Source: Cranoglanis bouderius (Eukaryota > Chordata > Actinopteri > Siluriformes > Cranoglanididae). Taken from it: a stretch of 64,000 bases of DNA. Positions 1 through 10,285 of this stretch are shown piece by piece (position 1 is the stretch's first letter; each line of letters starts with the position of its first letter). The notes beneath the pieces were generated by a model. It was not told the origin of the DNA, made no database searches, and was given only the letters and a program-made list of their open reading frames with translations. The DNA lies in the NCBI GenBank assembly GCA_023630585.1, contig CM042542.1, positions 25,015,767-25,079,766 of the forward strand. The letters run 5' to 3'. The position numbers and the translations under genes are program-made.

Positions 1-53
1 CATATATATATATATATATATACATACATACATACATACATACATACATACAT

Positions 54-122
<69 letters not shown>
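1..122. repeat. Compound microsatellite (TA)n-(CATA)n-(CA)n
   Basis: A run of TA dinucleotides passes into CATA tetranucleotides and then a pure CA tract. It is a simple compound microsatellite touching the window edge, so its full length is unknown. Confidence 0.95.
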
Positions 123-125
<3 letters not shown>

Positions 126-130
126 CTGAT

Positions 131-831
131 GGAACACACTACTACATGGAAATGCTCCCTTAGCTATTAACTACTTAAACTGAACAGATTAAAATAAATT
201 AACTATAATTAACATTAATGTACAGTTTGGATTAAACTAAAGTAAAGCCATTTTGGATTCAGCCACTAACTGTTAGCCGAGCAGCTGAGCTACAGCTTCA
301 GTCTAATTTACCTCAGGTTTTAAAGCAGAACATTAAACTACCACAAAAAAGACAAGAACGACCTTTTACTTTTAACTCTTTTAACTGTAGGAATTATTTT
401 CATGTACAGAAAGTTACCTCGGTCAGATAAGCGGGAAAAAGCTGGAATTCTTCTTTTCTCAGTTTTCACAAACTACAGGAGACACCCGAAATAAGTCACT
501 GCGTTATGAGTCGGTCAGTTAGAGAGGATTACCTGCTCCTGGCTTTATGCAGCGCTCCGTTTCGGTGTGTAGAACTCACCTGTGGACAGGGCTGCCAGGT
601 GTGGCTCACAAAAGCAGCTCCAGAACTCGGTAATGTGAATCTCAGCACTGACTGAACCTGCTTCTGCAGCCTGAGGAGAAGAAAGGAACGCCGCTCCGGT
701 CGCGCGCAGAGCGATGACGTCATCTGATTTTTGTGTATCAAGCAGTGTTATAGTGGAGGTTCCTGTAGATAAGTATACAGCTGATCTACAGTGGAGGGTT
801 TCATGATGAAATCTCACTAATGCAGGTTTTG

Positions 832-833
<2 letters not shown>
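131..833. other. Non-repeat segment, no gene recognised
   Basis: About 700 bases without a convincing gene. The part around 540-730 is richer in CpG than its surroundings and contains a perfect CRE palindrome, so it could be a promoter or first exon. The two open frames on the minus strand here resemble no family I know. Confidence 0.5.
715..722. promoter_or_regulatory. CRE palindrome TGACGTCA
   Basis: The full CREB/ATF consensus TGACGTCA lies in a small CpG-rich patch that includes CGCGCG just upstream. Sequence match only; an 8-bp motif can occur by chance. Confidence 0.35.

Positions 834-862
<29 letters not shown>
834..862. repeat. (CT)n microsatellite
   Basis: An uninterrupted CT tract of about 29 bases. 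No LINE sequence abuts it, unlike the CT tracts near 22.9, 28.6 and 34.2 kb. Confidence 0.9.
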
Positions 863-899
863 CTGCTAAACAGTCTAAGAATGCTGTTTCTCTCGTTCT

Positions 900-900
<1 letters not shown>

Positions 901-935
<35 letters not shown>

Positions 936-972
936 TATACACAAGGATACGTGTGTGTGTGTGTGTGTGTGT
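901..972. repeat. Compound (CATA)n/(CA)n/(GT)n microsatellite
   Basis: CATA units, a CA tract, a short spacer and a GT tract lie next to each other. The CA and GT tracts are mutually complementary and could form a hairpin. Confidence 0.85.
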
Positions 973-1032
973 AAGGATTTTGACAGGGTATGATGATTTT
1001 CTATAGGTACTGTAGACTACCCTTTGTCTTCC

Positions 1033-1130
1033 CAGTTCAGGTATTTCATGTGTTTTCTGCCCCGAGCCAGTTCAGGTATTTCATGTATTTTCTGCCCCTA
1101 CCCAGTTCAGGTATTTCATGTGTTCTAGCT
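1033..1130 (+). repeat. 35-bp tandem repeat, about 2.8 copies
   Basis: The phrase CAGTTCAGGTATTTCATGT recurs at 1033, 1068 and 1103, an exact 35-bp period, with small substitutions. The 65-codon open frame here is only a translation of this repeat. Confidence 0.8.
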
Positions 1131-1256
1131 CAAGCACACCTGGTGCTACTAATGAAGCCCTTGATTAGTCTCATCAGGGGTGCTTGAGACAACACCTGTT
1201 TTGTATATTTTTGCTGTTGTGAGGGATTCTGTTCAGGGGGTTGAATAATTTTGAGA

Positions 1257-1520
1257 CTGGAGAAGTCACTATACACAGTAAATTTTGCAGTGTTAAATGA
1301 ACTCTTTAAGAGTTAAATTTAACTCTGGGTCCGAGTGTATTTGGTCCCACTCAGAATCGGTGATTAATTTACTCTTGTCATAGTGTTAAATTTTCAGAGT
1401 AAAATTAACTCTATTTTGAGTAAAAATTTAACACTGGTCCACACTGAACAGTGTTACCTCAGTTTAACACTAAGGGGAAATTAACTCTTATTAGGTGTTA
1501 ATATTTCACTAACGTAGAGT
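1257..1520. repeat. AT-rich GTTAAAT/AACTCT repeat (transposon-end-like)
   Basis: The stretch alternates variants of AGTGTTAAATTTAACTCT and its complement, so it is full of imperfect palindromes. Sequences of this type are common in teleosts as ends or non-autonomous copies of DNA transposons; that is recollection, not a database match. It lies beyond the 3' end of the transposon-like ORF at 1777-2466 and may be one end of the same element. Confidence 0.5.
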
Positions 1521-1776
1521 TTATTTACAACTTTAATATTGAAAAATTCTCTCAGAGCAAAATTCTTAAAACCCATTTGGTGTTGCAACAGGTTAATAAG
1601 TGTCAGTATTTCTCTTTGTGGTCCAAGTACAGTAAAACAATTACTCTTCTACAATGTCAAATGAACTCTTAAAACATGTTTTCAAAACAAAGAAAACAAC
1701 TTCAACAATGTCACATTTAAAACATTTATTAAAACAAGAGTCAGGCTCAGGAAACATTCAAATACACAAAAATACA

Positions 1777-2466
1777 TCACGTCTGCATTAAATGGCAATA
1801 TGGCACTACATGCAGTGCAGAATCTGTTGTACCATATTTCATCTGAAGATCAAATGGTTTGAAATAACACAGCTCATTAACATTCACTACCTTAAAAACT
1901 CTGTCTGGATGCAGTCTGACTGTAAAAGCATAGTAATGGTCATCAAAACATACAGTTTCCATCAGTGTTCCACACAACAGCACATTTTCACCTTTCACAG
2001 CAATAGTCTTGATCTTACAAAACTCTGGCATCTCACATGCTACTTCTGTACAGATAATAAAGTCAGGGCGATACTCTGTGCCATGGTGTTTGATCCACTT
2101 TACAGAATAGACAACATCTGACATTACCACTCCTAGTTTGGAAGCAATTTCTTGTCCAGCTTTAAGTTCACTGAGTTCTACCATCTTCCCTGGGCCAAGA
2201 GACGATCTGTACTGGCTAAAAGACTCCCAGAGCATCGCAGTACAAAACTGGTGCTTTTTGGCTAGTGTTTTGGTGATGTTTTTGAAACTTTTCAATTGTG
2301 TTTTAAAAAATGTATGTTTAGCTTCATAACGCATACACCACATGTGCAGAATTGGTCCAATTTTTCTTATACACTGTGGGTAATGGATCATTATATGATG
2401 CTTTGGCAAAAGACTTCTTTCAGGAAATAATTTTTTGAGTAGCTGGTGATGTAGAGTAGCTTGCAC
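1777..2466 (-). CDS. Transposon-derived ORF, C-terminal part (possibly EnSpm/CACTA-like)
   Basis: A 229-codon open frame on the minus strand. Residues about 18-60 hold a run resembling LPKHHIMIHYP, then GPILHMWCMRYEAKHTFFK, which I associate with the C-terminal part of animal proteins related to plant tnp2/CACTA transposases. This assignment is from memory and uncertain. The rest is hydrophilic with no signal peptide or membrane segment. An AATAAA on the same strand at 1725-1730, about 50 bases past the stop, would suit a transcript end. No N-terminal catalytic part is visible upstream, so this is either the last exon of a larger gene or a truncated element. The GTTAAAT-rich repeat at 1257-1520 may be its terminus. 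A domesticated host gene is the alternative. Confidence 0.5.
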   Translation of the reverse strand: MQATLHHQLLKKLFPERSLLPKHHIMIHYPQCIRKIGPILHMWCMRYEAKHTFFKTQLKSFKNITKTLAKKHQFCTAMLWESFSQYRSSLGPGKMVELSELKAGQEIASKLGVVMSDVVYSVKWIKHHGTEYRPDFIICTEVACEMPEFCKIKTIAVKGENVLLCGTLMETVCFDDHYYAFTVRLHPDRVFKVVNVNELCYFKPFDLQMKYGTTDSALHVVPYCHLMQT

Positions 2467-2582
2467 ACCCCTTCATTTTCATACAAGTGGTGATGAGAAA
2501 ATGTTGTAATACCAAAAGGAAATAGATAAATGACTCAATGTTCAGGAATCAATAAAATATTTAACTTGCAAACACATACAGT

Positions 2583-2795
2583 ATGCTCTTTGTCGACTAC
2601 AGCTCAGCATTTCACACAGTAATCTCTACCAATTGTTCTCCAAACTCCACAGCCCAGGCCTCAACACTTCATTTTGTAACTGGACTATGGAATTTCTGAC
2701 TAACAGACCCCAGAATGTCAGACACCTCTAACCCTCTCAATACCTGTGTTCCACAAAGCTGTGTGCTGAACCCACTACTCTGTCACCTATAGCTG
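2583..2795 (+). mobile_element. Non-LTR retrotransposon fragment (reverse transcriptase scrap)
   Basis: In the frame starting at 2583 the translation gives LFVDYSSAFHTVIS, then with slippage a CNW...FLTNRPQ block and a PQ(S/G)CVLNPLL block. These match the central reverse transcriptase motifs of CR1/L2/Rex-type LINEs. The frame is broken, no endonuclease or 3' end is present, and the copy is clearly dead. Confidence 0.65.
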
Positions 2796-3193
2796 TGCAC
2801 CAATCCACAACATGAACACTATCATTAAATTAAACTTTATCATTACTAAATTCTGCGTAACCCTAAAGCTAACTTTATAAGTACACAGAATTGTCACAAT
2901 GTTCTAGAAACCATTTTCATCTAAGTATTACTGTGTAATACTTTTTGACTCATTAGACCAGCCTATTAATGATGTGTGTTTTTTTTCTTTCCCATTTCCA
3001 TACAGTTTTCTTACCTGTGTAGCAGTGCTCTGAGCTGGACAGCATCCTGAGCACAAAAGAAATATATATCGTGATCAAATTTTGAAAATTTGAGAATTTA
3101 ATAAATCAAATTTAAGAAAAAAACAAAAAAAAAAAAACAAACAAAAAAAACCACCTTTGGCACAATCTTATATATACATATACATACATTATA
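2796..3193. other. Intergenic, AT-rich
   Basis: No gene seen. It contains an A-rich tract around 3117-3151 and short TATATACATA runs. Confidence 0.6.
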
Positions 3194-3621
3194 CAGTACT
3201 GTGCAAAAGTTTTAGCACCCTATTTTATTTTAGTACAAACTTTGTTATAGATGTTTTATTTTATGACGTCTACATGATCAAGTCAGTACAAAAAACATTT
3301 TAGATTCCCAAACATTAGTTTTCTAGCACAGAATGAAATGGTACAGAAAAAATGTTTGTCTGTCATTAAAGAAAGCAGCATATTACGTAAGAGACACTTT
3401 TCAGACAGTAAACAGTGCTGTCTAAGTAAGCAAGTGTGAAAGTCAAAGTGTCCAGAAGAACTGTGTCTGGTTCTGCAAGATGCTCAATAAAACTTACCAG
3501 CTCATTTCCTTATAAAACTGCACACATTGTACCGGAGACTACTATTTTTTATTTTTTATTTATTTTTACACCAAATATTGACTTTGTTTCATTTACTACT
3601 GTTTACTGCTCTTTACCGTTT

Positions 3622-3657
<36 letters not shown>

Positions 3658-3747
3658 TTATCTAGAAACATTTAATTTCATTATTTTGAAGGCATCTTTG
3701 CTCTACAGCATTTCTTTGCATGTGCCTAAAACTTTTCCACAGTACTG
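3194..3747. mobile_element. Non-autonomous Tc1/mariner-type DNA transposon (MITE)
   Basis: The left end CAGTACTGTGCAAAAGTTTT is repeated inverted at the right end with about one mismatch over 25 bases, and both ends abut TA, the Tc1/mariner target duplication. The 554-bp interior carries no transposase, only a (TTG)n tract at 3621-3656 and AT-rich sequence. It would need a transposase supplied in trans. Confidence 0.8.
3621..3656. repeat. (TTG)n microsatellite
   Basis: About a dozen TTG units inside the MITE. It explains the poly-cysteine and poly-leucine runs of open frames here. Confidence 0.9.
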
Positions 3748-3801
3748 TATATATACAAGACTCACATAAATTCCAATGATTTATTATTTATTTTCATTTT
3801 A

Positions 3802-4140
3802 CAGGGTGTCCCAAAAGTCTCCATACATAGGAAAAATTAATTTTTTTTTGCAAAATGTAACTTTAGTTGATTTGCTTTACATGATTGCCATTTCTTTGTA
3901 AACACACCCGAGGTGTGTGATGTGCTCGCTGTGTTTCCTGTTAAAGTCCATCACAATCTTAAAACAGTTTCCTGATCCAGCCATGAGAATCATTTCAATA
4001 TGTTCTTCTTTTGTCAAAGGCATTCTTAAAGGCTATCTGATAATAATATATAATATAAACTAAGTATGAAATATTTTGGAAGACATTTTTTAAAAAAGTG
4101 TTCATTTCCCCCTCTGTATGGAGACTTTTGTGACACCCTG
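3802..4140. mobile_element. Deleted mariner-like transposon with 25-bp TIRs
   Basis: CAGGGTGTCCCAAAAGTCTC at the left and its reverse complement at the right match over about 25 bases with one difference, each next to TA. The element is only 339 bp, far shorter than a full mariner, yet keeps the start of a transposase frame on the minus strand. It therefore looks like an internal deletion derivative rather than a de novo MITE. Confidence 0.8.
3877..4023 (-). pseudogene. N-terminal HTH stub of a mariner/IS630-like transposase
   Basis: A 48-codon frame on the minus strand begins MPLTKEEHIEMILMAG and continues ...VMDFNRKH. This resembles the helix-turn-helix start of mariner/IS630-family transposases, where the helix binds the inverted repeat. 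The frame ends at a TAA after the first helices; the catalytic DDE/D domain is absent. It lies between the two inverted repeats of the 339-bp element, which supports the assignment. Too short to be catalytic. If expressed it could only bind DNA. Confidence 0.65.
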
Positions 4141-4384
4141 TAGAGTTTGCTTTGATATTGAGAATCATATATTTTAATTTCTTTAGTATTCTGTGTATTG
4201 TATTATATTAAATGCCGATTGCACTTATTTTTATGTATTTTATTTGTTGTATACATTGGATTATTTATTAATATTTTTATTACTAATAAAATATTTTATA
4301 ATAGAATAGACATTTATATTTATTAGTAATTTCTGTGTAATATTTTGTAAAGCATTTTGGGGTATATTATTATGTGTGGTACAA

Positions 4385-4385
<1 letters not shown>

Positions 4386-4429
<44 letters not shown>

Positions 4430-4441
4430 GTTGTTGTTGCT
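4386..4441. repeat. (ATT)n/(GTT)n microsatellite
   Basis: A pure ATT trinucleotide tract passing into GTT. The poly-leucine open frame spanning it is an artefact. Confidence 0.9.
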
Positions 4442-4454
4442 GTTGTTATTATTA

Positions 4455-5022
4455 GTGTGTAATAAAATAAAATGTCCTACCTATGATGAGAGCACAAAGG
4501 ATGAGTGCTTGGCAGCTGAGTTTTTGTCTCAGTGTTTATCAGCACATTGTTCATCAATCCTGAAGGAAACTGCAGAAAAAAAGTACACAAAATATAAATA
4601 AAATGAAAATATAATCATATATCATATCTGCACTGAACAACATTGAACAATACAGGAAATGCAGGGGCCCTTCTGAGCCATGATGTGTTTTATACACTGA
4701 ATTCTCCTGTGGCCGACTGCTGTTCATTACATTACACATGTTTGAGTTTAATATGAATATTTTATTTATGGTGATATCATTACTGCAGGTAAATGTTGCA
4801 GTTGCTTCCCTATTCTGAAGTCACATGACCATAAAATTCAAGCTCATCGTTACTGATCTTTATTAGGTTCAATTTTGAATTATTTCCTCATATGTGGATT
4901 AGAGAAAGAATTCACACACTATAACCCTTAAACTCATTAAACACTGCACTCGGTAACAATTTCATCTAATGGTGATGCAGTTATTAGAACATGTTGCTAT
5001 GCAAAGACTATTTAAATAAATG

Positions 5023-5062
<40 letters not shown>

Positions 5063-5756
5063 AGAAGTGTGTAAGAATCTTTACATTCCTGGACCTGAGG
5101 TGACACGTCACATGTGGAATGTTGTACAGTGAGGTGACACTCAGATGTTAACTCATGTTAATTCATGTTAATTCAGGTTATAAATGTATATATGAATAAA
5201 TCTAACATTACAAATAAGTTATTACATTATATATATACTTATATTAAATAAGTTATTACAAAGTCATTTACATTATTGCTAATGTTAACTAACACAGTAA
5301 AAATGTCAGTTAAGGAGCCTTAATGTAAAACATTACCAAATTATTTTTGGTATATAAATGAATTAGGCAACGTTCAATGTTAGAGCATGTTGTTCCTTTT
5401 AGTCTCGTATCATTTCGGTGCTTCACTTTACCAGTTTGGAATTTGAATAAAATAAAACTATTGTCCGAACACACATGCAGAACAGTCAGCTTTGAACTCA
5501 ACACCTGACTGTAGGTATTTCCTCCAACACTAAAATAAGACTGGGAGTTATGTGTTAGCTGTGCAACATGTTGCTTGTATGTGTGTGTGTGTATGTGTGT
5601 GTGTGTGTGTGTGTGCAGCAGAGATGTTCTTACCTGTGTGATGCAGCATGTGTGTGTAGACAGGTAGGAGAGATGGAGGTAAAATGTTTGTGTGGGGCGG
5701 AGCAAACTGTTGTGGGTTTGGTTTCTGATGGCTACAAATACACATGAATGCACATT
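4455..5756. other. Intergenic segment, no gene recognised
   Basis: AT-rich sequence with an A31 homopolymer at 5030-5060 and a (GT)n tract at about 5577-5614. The minus-strand open frame 5310-5822 contains a His-Thr run from that GT tract and looks like no known protein. Confidence 0.6.
5030..5060. repeat. Poly(A) homopolymer
   Basis: 31 consecutive A residues. It might be the tail of an old retrotransposed copy, but no body is recognisable upstream. Confidence 0.9.
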
Positions 5757-5892
5757 GAGTCTGGTTCTTCTCAAGGTTTCTTCATCATGTCGTCTCTGGG
5801 AGTTTTTCCTCACCACCGTCACCTCTGGCTGCTCATTAAGGATACATTTAAATCTATATCTGGATTTCTGTAAAGCTTTCTTTAGGACACTG
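5757..5892 (+). repeat. Dispersed teleost repeat, truncated copy
   Basis: The text TCTGGTTCTTCTCAAGGTTT followed by a GGGAGTTTTTCCTCACCACC block is a widely dispersed fish repeat I recognise. A related copy with a more complete 3' end lies at 6157-6283; both share TCTGGCTGCTCATTA(A/G)GGAT. Confidence 0.6.
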
Positions 5893-6156
5893 TTAAAATA
5901 AAATGAATATCAATAAAATTGATATGAATTAACCACAAGTGTGAGATTCTCACGTCTATACCTACAGATTTTGGGTTCTTTGATCATATAAAGGTTATTA
6001 GCTTTCTAATTTAGAGCACTTTCTGACATAAAACCCCTAAGAGGGAACCTCAGACTGAAAACTGAGGAACTCTTACAGGTTCTAGATTTGTTTGGGAAGA
6101 TCATGATGTGGGTCCATCCACATTATCTTATTTGCATTCAAGTCTCCATCAACAAT

Positions 6157-6283
6157 CCTCTGGCTGCTCATTAGGGATAAATTCATGCATTTAATCTCTA
6201 TATCCAGAATTTATATATTTTTCTAAAGCTGCTTTGTGACAATGTCCATTGCTAAAAGCGCTATACAAATAAAATTGAATTCA
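6157..6283 (+). repeat. Dispersed teleost repeat, 3' part
   Basis: It shares CTCTGGCTGCTCATTAGGGA with the copy at 5757 and ends with GCTTTGTGACAATGTCCATT, then AAGCGCTATACAAATAAAAT. That tail looks like the 3' end of a LINE or a LINE-mobilised SINE. Confidence 0.6.
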
Positions 6284-6415
6284 TTGTCTAATCAAAATAC
6301 AAATTACATGAAAGGGCAGATGACAAAACTGTCATGTGTGTTAATTTGCCCAAATGTTGTTTACATTTATCATTTACATCATTTAACAAAATGCCCTTAT
6401 CCAGAGTGACTTACA

Positions 6416-6416
<1 letters not shown>

Positions 6417-6474
<58 letters not shown>
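6417..6474. repeat. (ATT)n microsatellite
   Basis: An uninterrupted ATT tract; it explains the poly-leucine frame here. Confidence 0.95.
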
Positions 6475-6475
<1 letters not shown>

Positions 6476-6479
6476 CATC

Positions 6480-7619
6480 AATGAAATCAATGGATTGGTC
6501 AGCCCTAATAGTTTAATTGTTGAGTTGTTTACAGATATGACATTTTATTACATTTTGCCTCTACTGAGCTCTCTCTCTCTGCAAACTTTGTGTTTCTAAA
6601 TCTAAATAAAAGATTATTTGAAGGATCATAAATATGTTGCAAAATGTTTGACATTTGTGCTACATGAGCCACAGAAACACAACCACACCCAATCTAACAG
6701 CCAACACCCAATTCCTATATCCTCAAAGCTGACAGGTAATGTCCTCTTTCTCTGTTCACACATAACTCTGAACTGCACATGATCATATTCCAGGCTAAAT
6801 CTGATTCGTGTGAGCACTACACAAATCAAATTATTGGAAAATAAATTAAACTCAACATGATAAAAATTGAGTGCTAATGAACACTTACACACTACACTAA
6901 CACTCCTGACTCCACCCCTTTCTAAAGATTCATGATCAGACTGTTCATGCTGATGTTTATAGTATATTTATAGTGAGAGATGCTCTCGTTGAGCAAGTGT
7001 TTTTTTTTTTTTAATCCCTAAATTAGTTAACAAAGCCTTTCAGCTTTCATTTCCTGATAGTTACATCTAGATGTGCTAAACATGGCCTCTATATTTCTGC
7101 TCTCTAAGCCTTCTCTGAATAGTGGGTTCTGATACCTTCACCGCTGCCCTGTCGAGGTTGTTGGTGAGGTCAATGACTGTTGTTTTTGGGTTTCTCCATC
7201 ACAGCTTTAACAATGTTTCTGTCATCAGCTGCTGTTGTTTTCTGTAGCCAACCTGTTCCATGTCTGTTTGTTAGTACACCAGTGGTTTATTTATTTTTCT
7301 GGACATTCTAAATTGTTGTATTGGTTATGCCCAATATTTGTGCAATGATTTTCCCTCTTTTCTCAGCTTCAAAATGGCTTGCTTTTCTCCCACAGACAGC
7401 TTTCTGGTCTTCATGCTGGTTTAAACTTTTTAACAACACTGTCTTCACAGGGCCCAAACCAAGAGTAGACATTAATTGTTTAAACAATCAATCTATCAGG
7501 GCACACCTGGGCAACAAGAAATACCTGTCCATCACATGTTCCAATATTTTTGATCACTTTAAGAAAAAAAAGGGTGGGTTCCAACAAAAGGTGCCATGAT
7601 CTAAGCTGTTTAACCCATT
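6480..7619. other. Intergenic segment, no gene recognised
   Basis: No gene supported. The block at roughly 7080-7600, with wording such as CTTTCTCCCACAGACAGCTT, reads like a dispersed fish repeat, but I cannot name the family. Open frames here are short and unrelated to known proteins. Confidence 0.45.
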
Positions 7620-7929
7620 TACAGCATATAACAGAAGTGAGTACACCCCTGTGCAAGATCACTTAAATGTCAAATGATTCAAAATTATATCACCTTACAG
7701 TAATTGCAATCAAAAACAAATACTTAAGAAATACAGACTCCAAAGTAGAAAGTCAATGCAACCAGTATAGAACAAGCCCTAGTACCACTAATCAGAGCCA
7801 CAGTGGCCATCCTCCTAAAATGATGCCATGGACAGTGAGCTACTTGCACAATCTAGCTCTGAACACAGACGGGCACGTGCTTCAGGCTTGGCACAGGGGT
7901 TATCACTGGAAATCAGGGTTTCAGTGACA

Positions 7930-8345
7930 GCTCAGAGAGTACAAAGGACATTGCATTACATCAACCTCTATGGATGATGTCAAAGAGAAAAAAAACCTTG
8001 CTTGCTCTTTGGCACAAAATTGCAAGATTAAACTTTGCTAAAAGAAGCCTGGTGAATATTGGGAGCACATTCTTTGGTCAGATGAGACCAGGATACATTT
8101 GTTCGGCTCAGATGGGGTCCAGCTTAGGAAAATATTTCAAATAATATTCCAGCATGATAACATTCAAAAGCACACTGCCAAGGTCATGCAAGAGTTTCTA
8201 AAGAATGAAAAATTTAAACTATGACCTGGCAAAGTATGTCACCTGACTTGAATCCAACAGAAAAGAGAAAGGTAGAACAGTATAACCCCTCCAGCAAAGA
8301 GCAGCTCAAAACAATTGTCTCTGAATAGCAGAACATCTCTCCAGA
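7930..8345 (+). pseudogene. Tc1-type transposase remnant
   Basis: Conceptual translation with frame changes gives EYWEHILWSDETRIHLFGSD around 8052-8112, containing the first catalytic aspartate motif (WSDET). A HDNIQKHTAKVMQEF block follows, matching the QQDNxxxHTA region. A degenerate SPDLNP-like stretch is near 8240. Several stops and a large deletion between the first two motifs make it non-functional. Tc1 transposases cut and paste elements with TA target sites. The 3' part is interrupted by the solo LTR. Confidence 0.75.
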
Positions 8346-8347
8346 CA

Positions 8348-8903
8348 TGTTACACTGGTTTGCTCTATGCTGAAGACAACAGCAAACTTGGGCAGATCCA
8401 AAAACAGGCAGGTTTCAAAAATACCGGCAGTCAGTTCTTTCAGAGACTTAGGCAAAATGCAAAAACCAGGAAACCAGCAGTTGTGTTCAAAAATACCAAA
8501 AAATAGTCTTTCTAGGGCTTAGGCAAAAATCGTAATCCAAAAAATACTTAATTTAGTTCAGTAACCAGAATATCAGTCCAGGGAAGAGTGCTCAGTACTG
8601 TTGGATATAAGATAGACAAACCAATACTTCGCGACGTGCGTGACCAACTAAAGAACTTAAATAGTGAGTTCGTAAGCAACTTAGAAAATTAAGGACAGGT
8701 GTGTAATCAGAAGGTGGGTGACTGTGAGCGTGGGAGTGAAGGAGTGTTCTGGATGTTGTAGTCCCTGGCGGCCATATCTGTAGGCCGCCGAGCCTGCTGG
8801 GAAGTGTAGTGCGGGGTGTGTGCGTGTGAATTGGCGGCGGCCATGTTCGTAGGCCGCAGAGAGTTCTGGGAAATGGAGTCGCGCTTATGGCGCGACCTAA
8901 CAG
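8348..8903 (-). mobile_element. Solo LTR related to the Gypsy element at 10261-15874
   Basis: On the minus strand it begins TGTTAGGTCGCGCCATAAGC and ends GTGTAACA. It shares with the complete element's LTR the terminal hairpin, the TTCCCAGC...CGGCGGCCTAC block, ATGGCCGCCAGGGACTACAAC, a TATTTAAG box and the GCGAAGTAT start-site motif. It is about 556 bp against 684 bp and is clearly diverged, so it is an older insertion. It carries two copies of the TTCCCAG...GGCCGCC module where the complete element has one. I cannot see a clean 5-bp target duplication (flanks AGACA and GTATT). Confidence 0.8.
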
Positions 8904-9370
8904 TATTTTTAATATAGTAAATCTAAACTGTTTTTAATTTTAAATAAGAGCAAATTCCCCACTGTTCAACTGAGAGGTAATGCAATTACTGTAAGGTGAA
9001 ACAATTTTGATTAATTTGACATTTATTTGATCTTGCACAGGGGTGTACTCACTTCCGTTGTATACTGTAGATGTAAATATAATGAACGCTGGGAATTCTG
9101 ATCGATCGTCTCATTTTCATCGTTTGATCTCAAACCCAAATGTCTTCAGTGTAAAGTAAAAACAAAAGAATTGGTCTGGATGTTCAAATACTTTTGGAGG
9201 GGAATGTATTTTCCCAGATATTTTCCCCAGCCACAACATTATTTAAAATAATTTCAGATTATTCTGTTACACTGATGAAATGGGCAACACTGAGGTTTGT
9301 GAATAAATCATACAGCAGGTTTATGTTATTATTTAACAGGTAGACTCAAAGGTTATGTCTTGTATGTAGC

Positions 9371-9440
9371 AGAGATAAGATAAGATGAGATGAGATGAGA
9401 TGAGATGAGATGAGATGAGATGAGATGAGATGAGATGAGA
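9371..9440. repeat. (GATGA)n pentanucleotide microsatellite
   Basis: About 13 copies of a GATGA/GATAA unit in tandem. Confidence 0.9.
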
Positions 9441-9758
9441 TAAGTTGGTGTTTATTTAATTACATTCAGTATTTTACTGTGTCGAGTCTCTCTAGTCTTC
9501 AGAACACGGGGAAAAATCACAACATTTTATATAGCACTGTATTACAACACCCATTTTTAATACTGTATTAAAACACCTGATTAAAACACCATGTTCTCCT
9601 ATTAGAACAGTGTCAGAAAAGTGTTTAAAAGTTTTAGAATAGATTTTTATTTTCACACGTCTGGTAACTGGCCTTTATTCAGGTTTAACAGGTTTATTTT
9701 CTACCTGGGTGGCATGTTTCTTCTACATTTATAAGTACATTGTCCTTTCACCTGTAAG

Positions 9759-9759
<1 letters not shown>

Positions 9760-9834
<75 letters not shown>
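9760..9834. repeat. (CA)n microsatellite
   Basis: About 75 bases of pure CA; the His-Thr run of the open frame here is its translation. Confidence 0.95.
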
Positions 9835-9837
<3 letters not shown>

Positions 9838-10266
9838 GGATTACATAACTGTTATATCCATTCACTGGCTTTGAACTTTTTACCCATAACGCACTGAGAA
9901 CAATAAATCTTTCTGATGAGGTAATTTTTAGTTTTTTAAGGTGTGGATAAATATATATATACTCTTATGTTCTACATCTCTCCGTTTTACAGTTTGTCCA
10001 TTTGGTCATTATCTTTATTTGAACTTTATATAAACATGAGGTTGACAAGATTTACTGTTTTACTGATTTTCCCAATTTTTAACCCCTGACACGTCTCCTG
10101 CTAAAAAAATAACAGACAGCTTTACTTTGCAGTATTGCAGTAAATATCCTGACTGTTTGTGGAACAGATTTTATAACAAATTGCTGGATCAAGGCCCACA
10201 TTCTAACAGGCGAGCTCAGGTTTTACTTGTGGGATGCATTTGATTTGAGCCATTATATCTTGTTAG

Positions 10267-10285
10267 GTCGCGCAAGAAGCGCGAC
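10267..10285. promoter_or_regulatory. Terminal LTR hairpin GTCGCGC-AAGAA-GCGCGAC
   Basis: A perfect 7-bp stem with a 5-base loop six bases from the LTR tip. The diverged solo LTR at 8348-8903 keeps the same stem with a different loop (CATAA), which suggests selection on the palindrome. It recurs in the 3' LTR at 15197-15215. Confidence 0.7.

Larger units (their letters stand above)
7620..9069. mobile_element. Decayed Tc1-like transposon with about 90-bp TIRs
   Basis: The left 90 bases (7620-7710) recur inverted at 8980-9069. Both contain GAAGTGAGTACACCCCTGTG and CACCTTACAGTAATTGCA, and the ends are at TA dinucleotides. Between them lie remnants of a Tc1 transposase on the plus strand and an inserted solo LTR at 8348-8903. 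Without that insert the element is about 890 bp, so it also has internal deletions. Confidence 0.85.
9070..10255. other. Intergenic segment with microsatellites
   Basis: No gene recognised. It contains a (GAGAT)n pentanucleotide tract at about 9371-9440 and a long (CA)n tract at 9760-9834; the rest is AT-rich. Confidence 0.6.

Noticed and set aside
5310..5822. 170-codon minus-strand frame
   Set aside because: Contains a His-Thr run from a GT microsatellite and runs into a dispersed repeat; no family resemblance.
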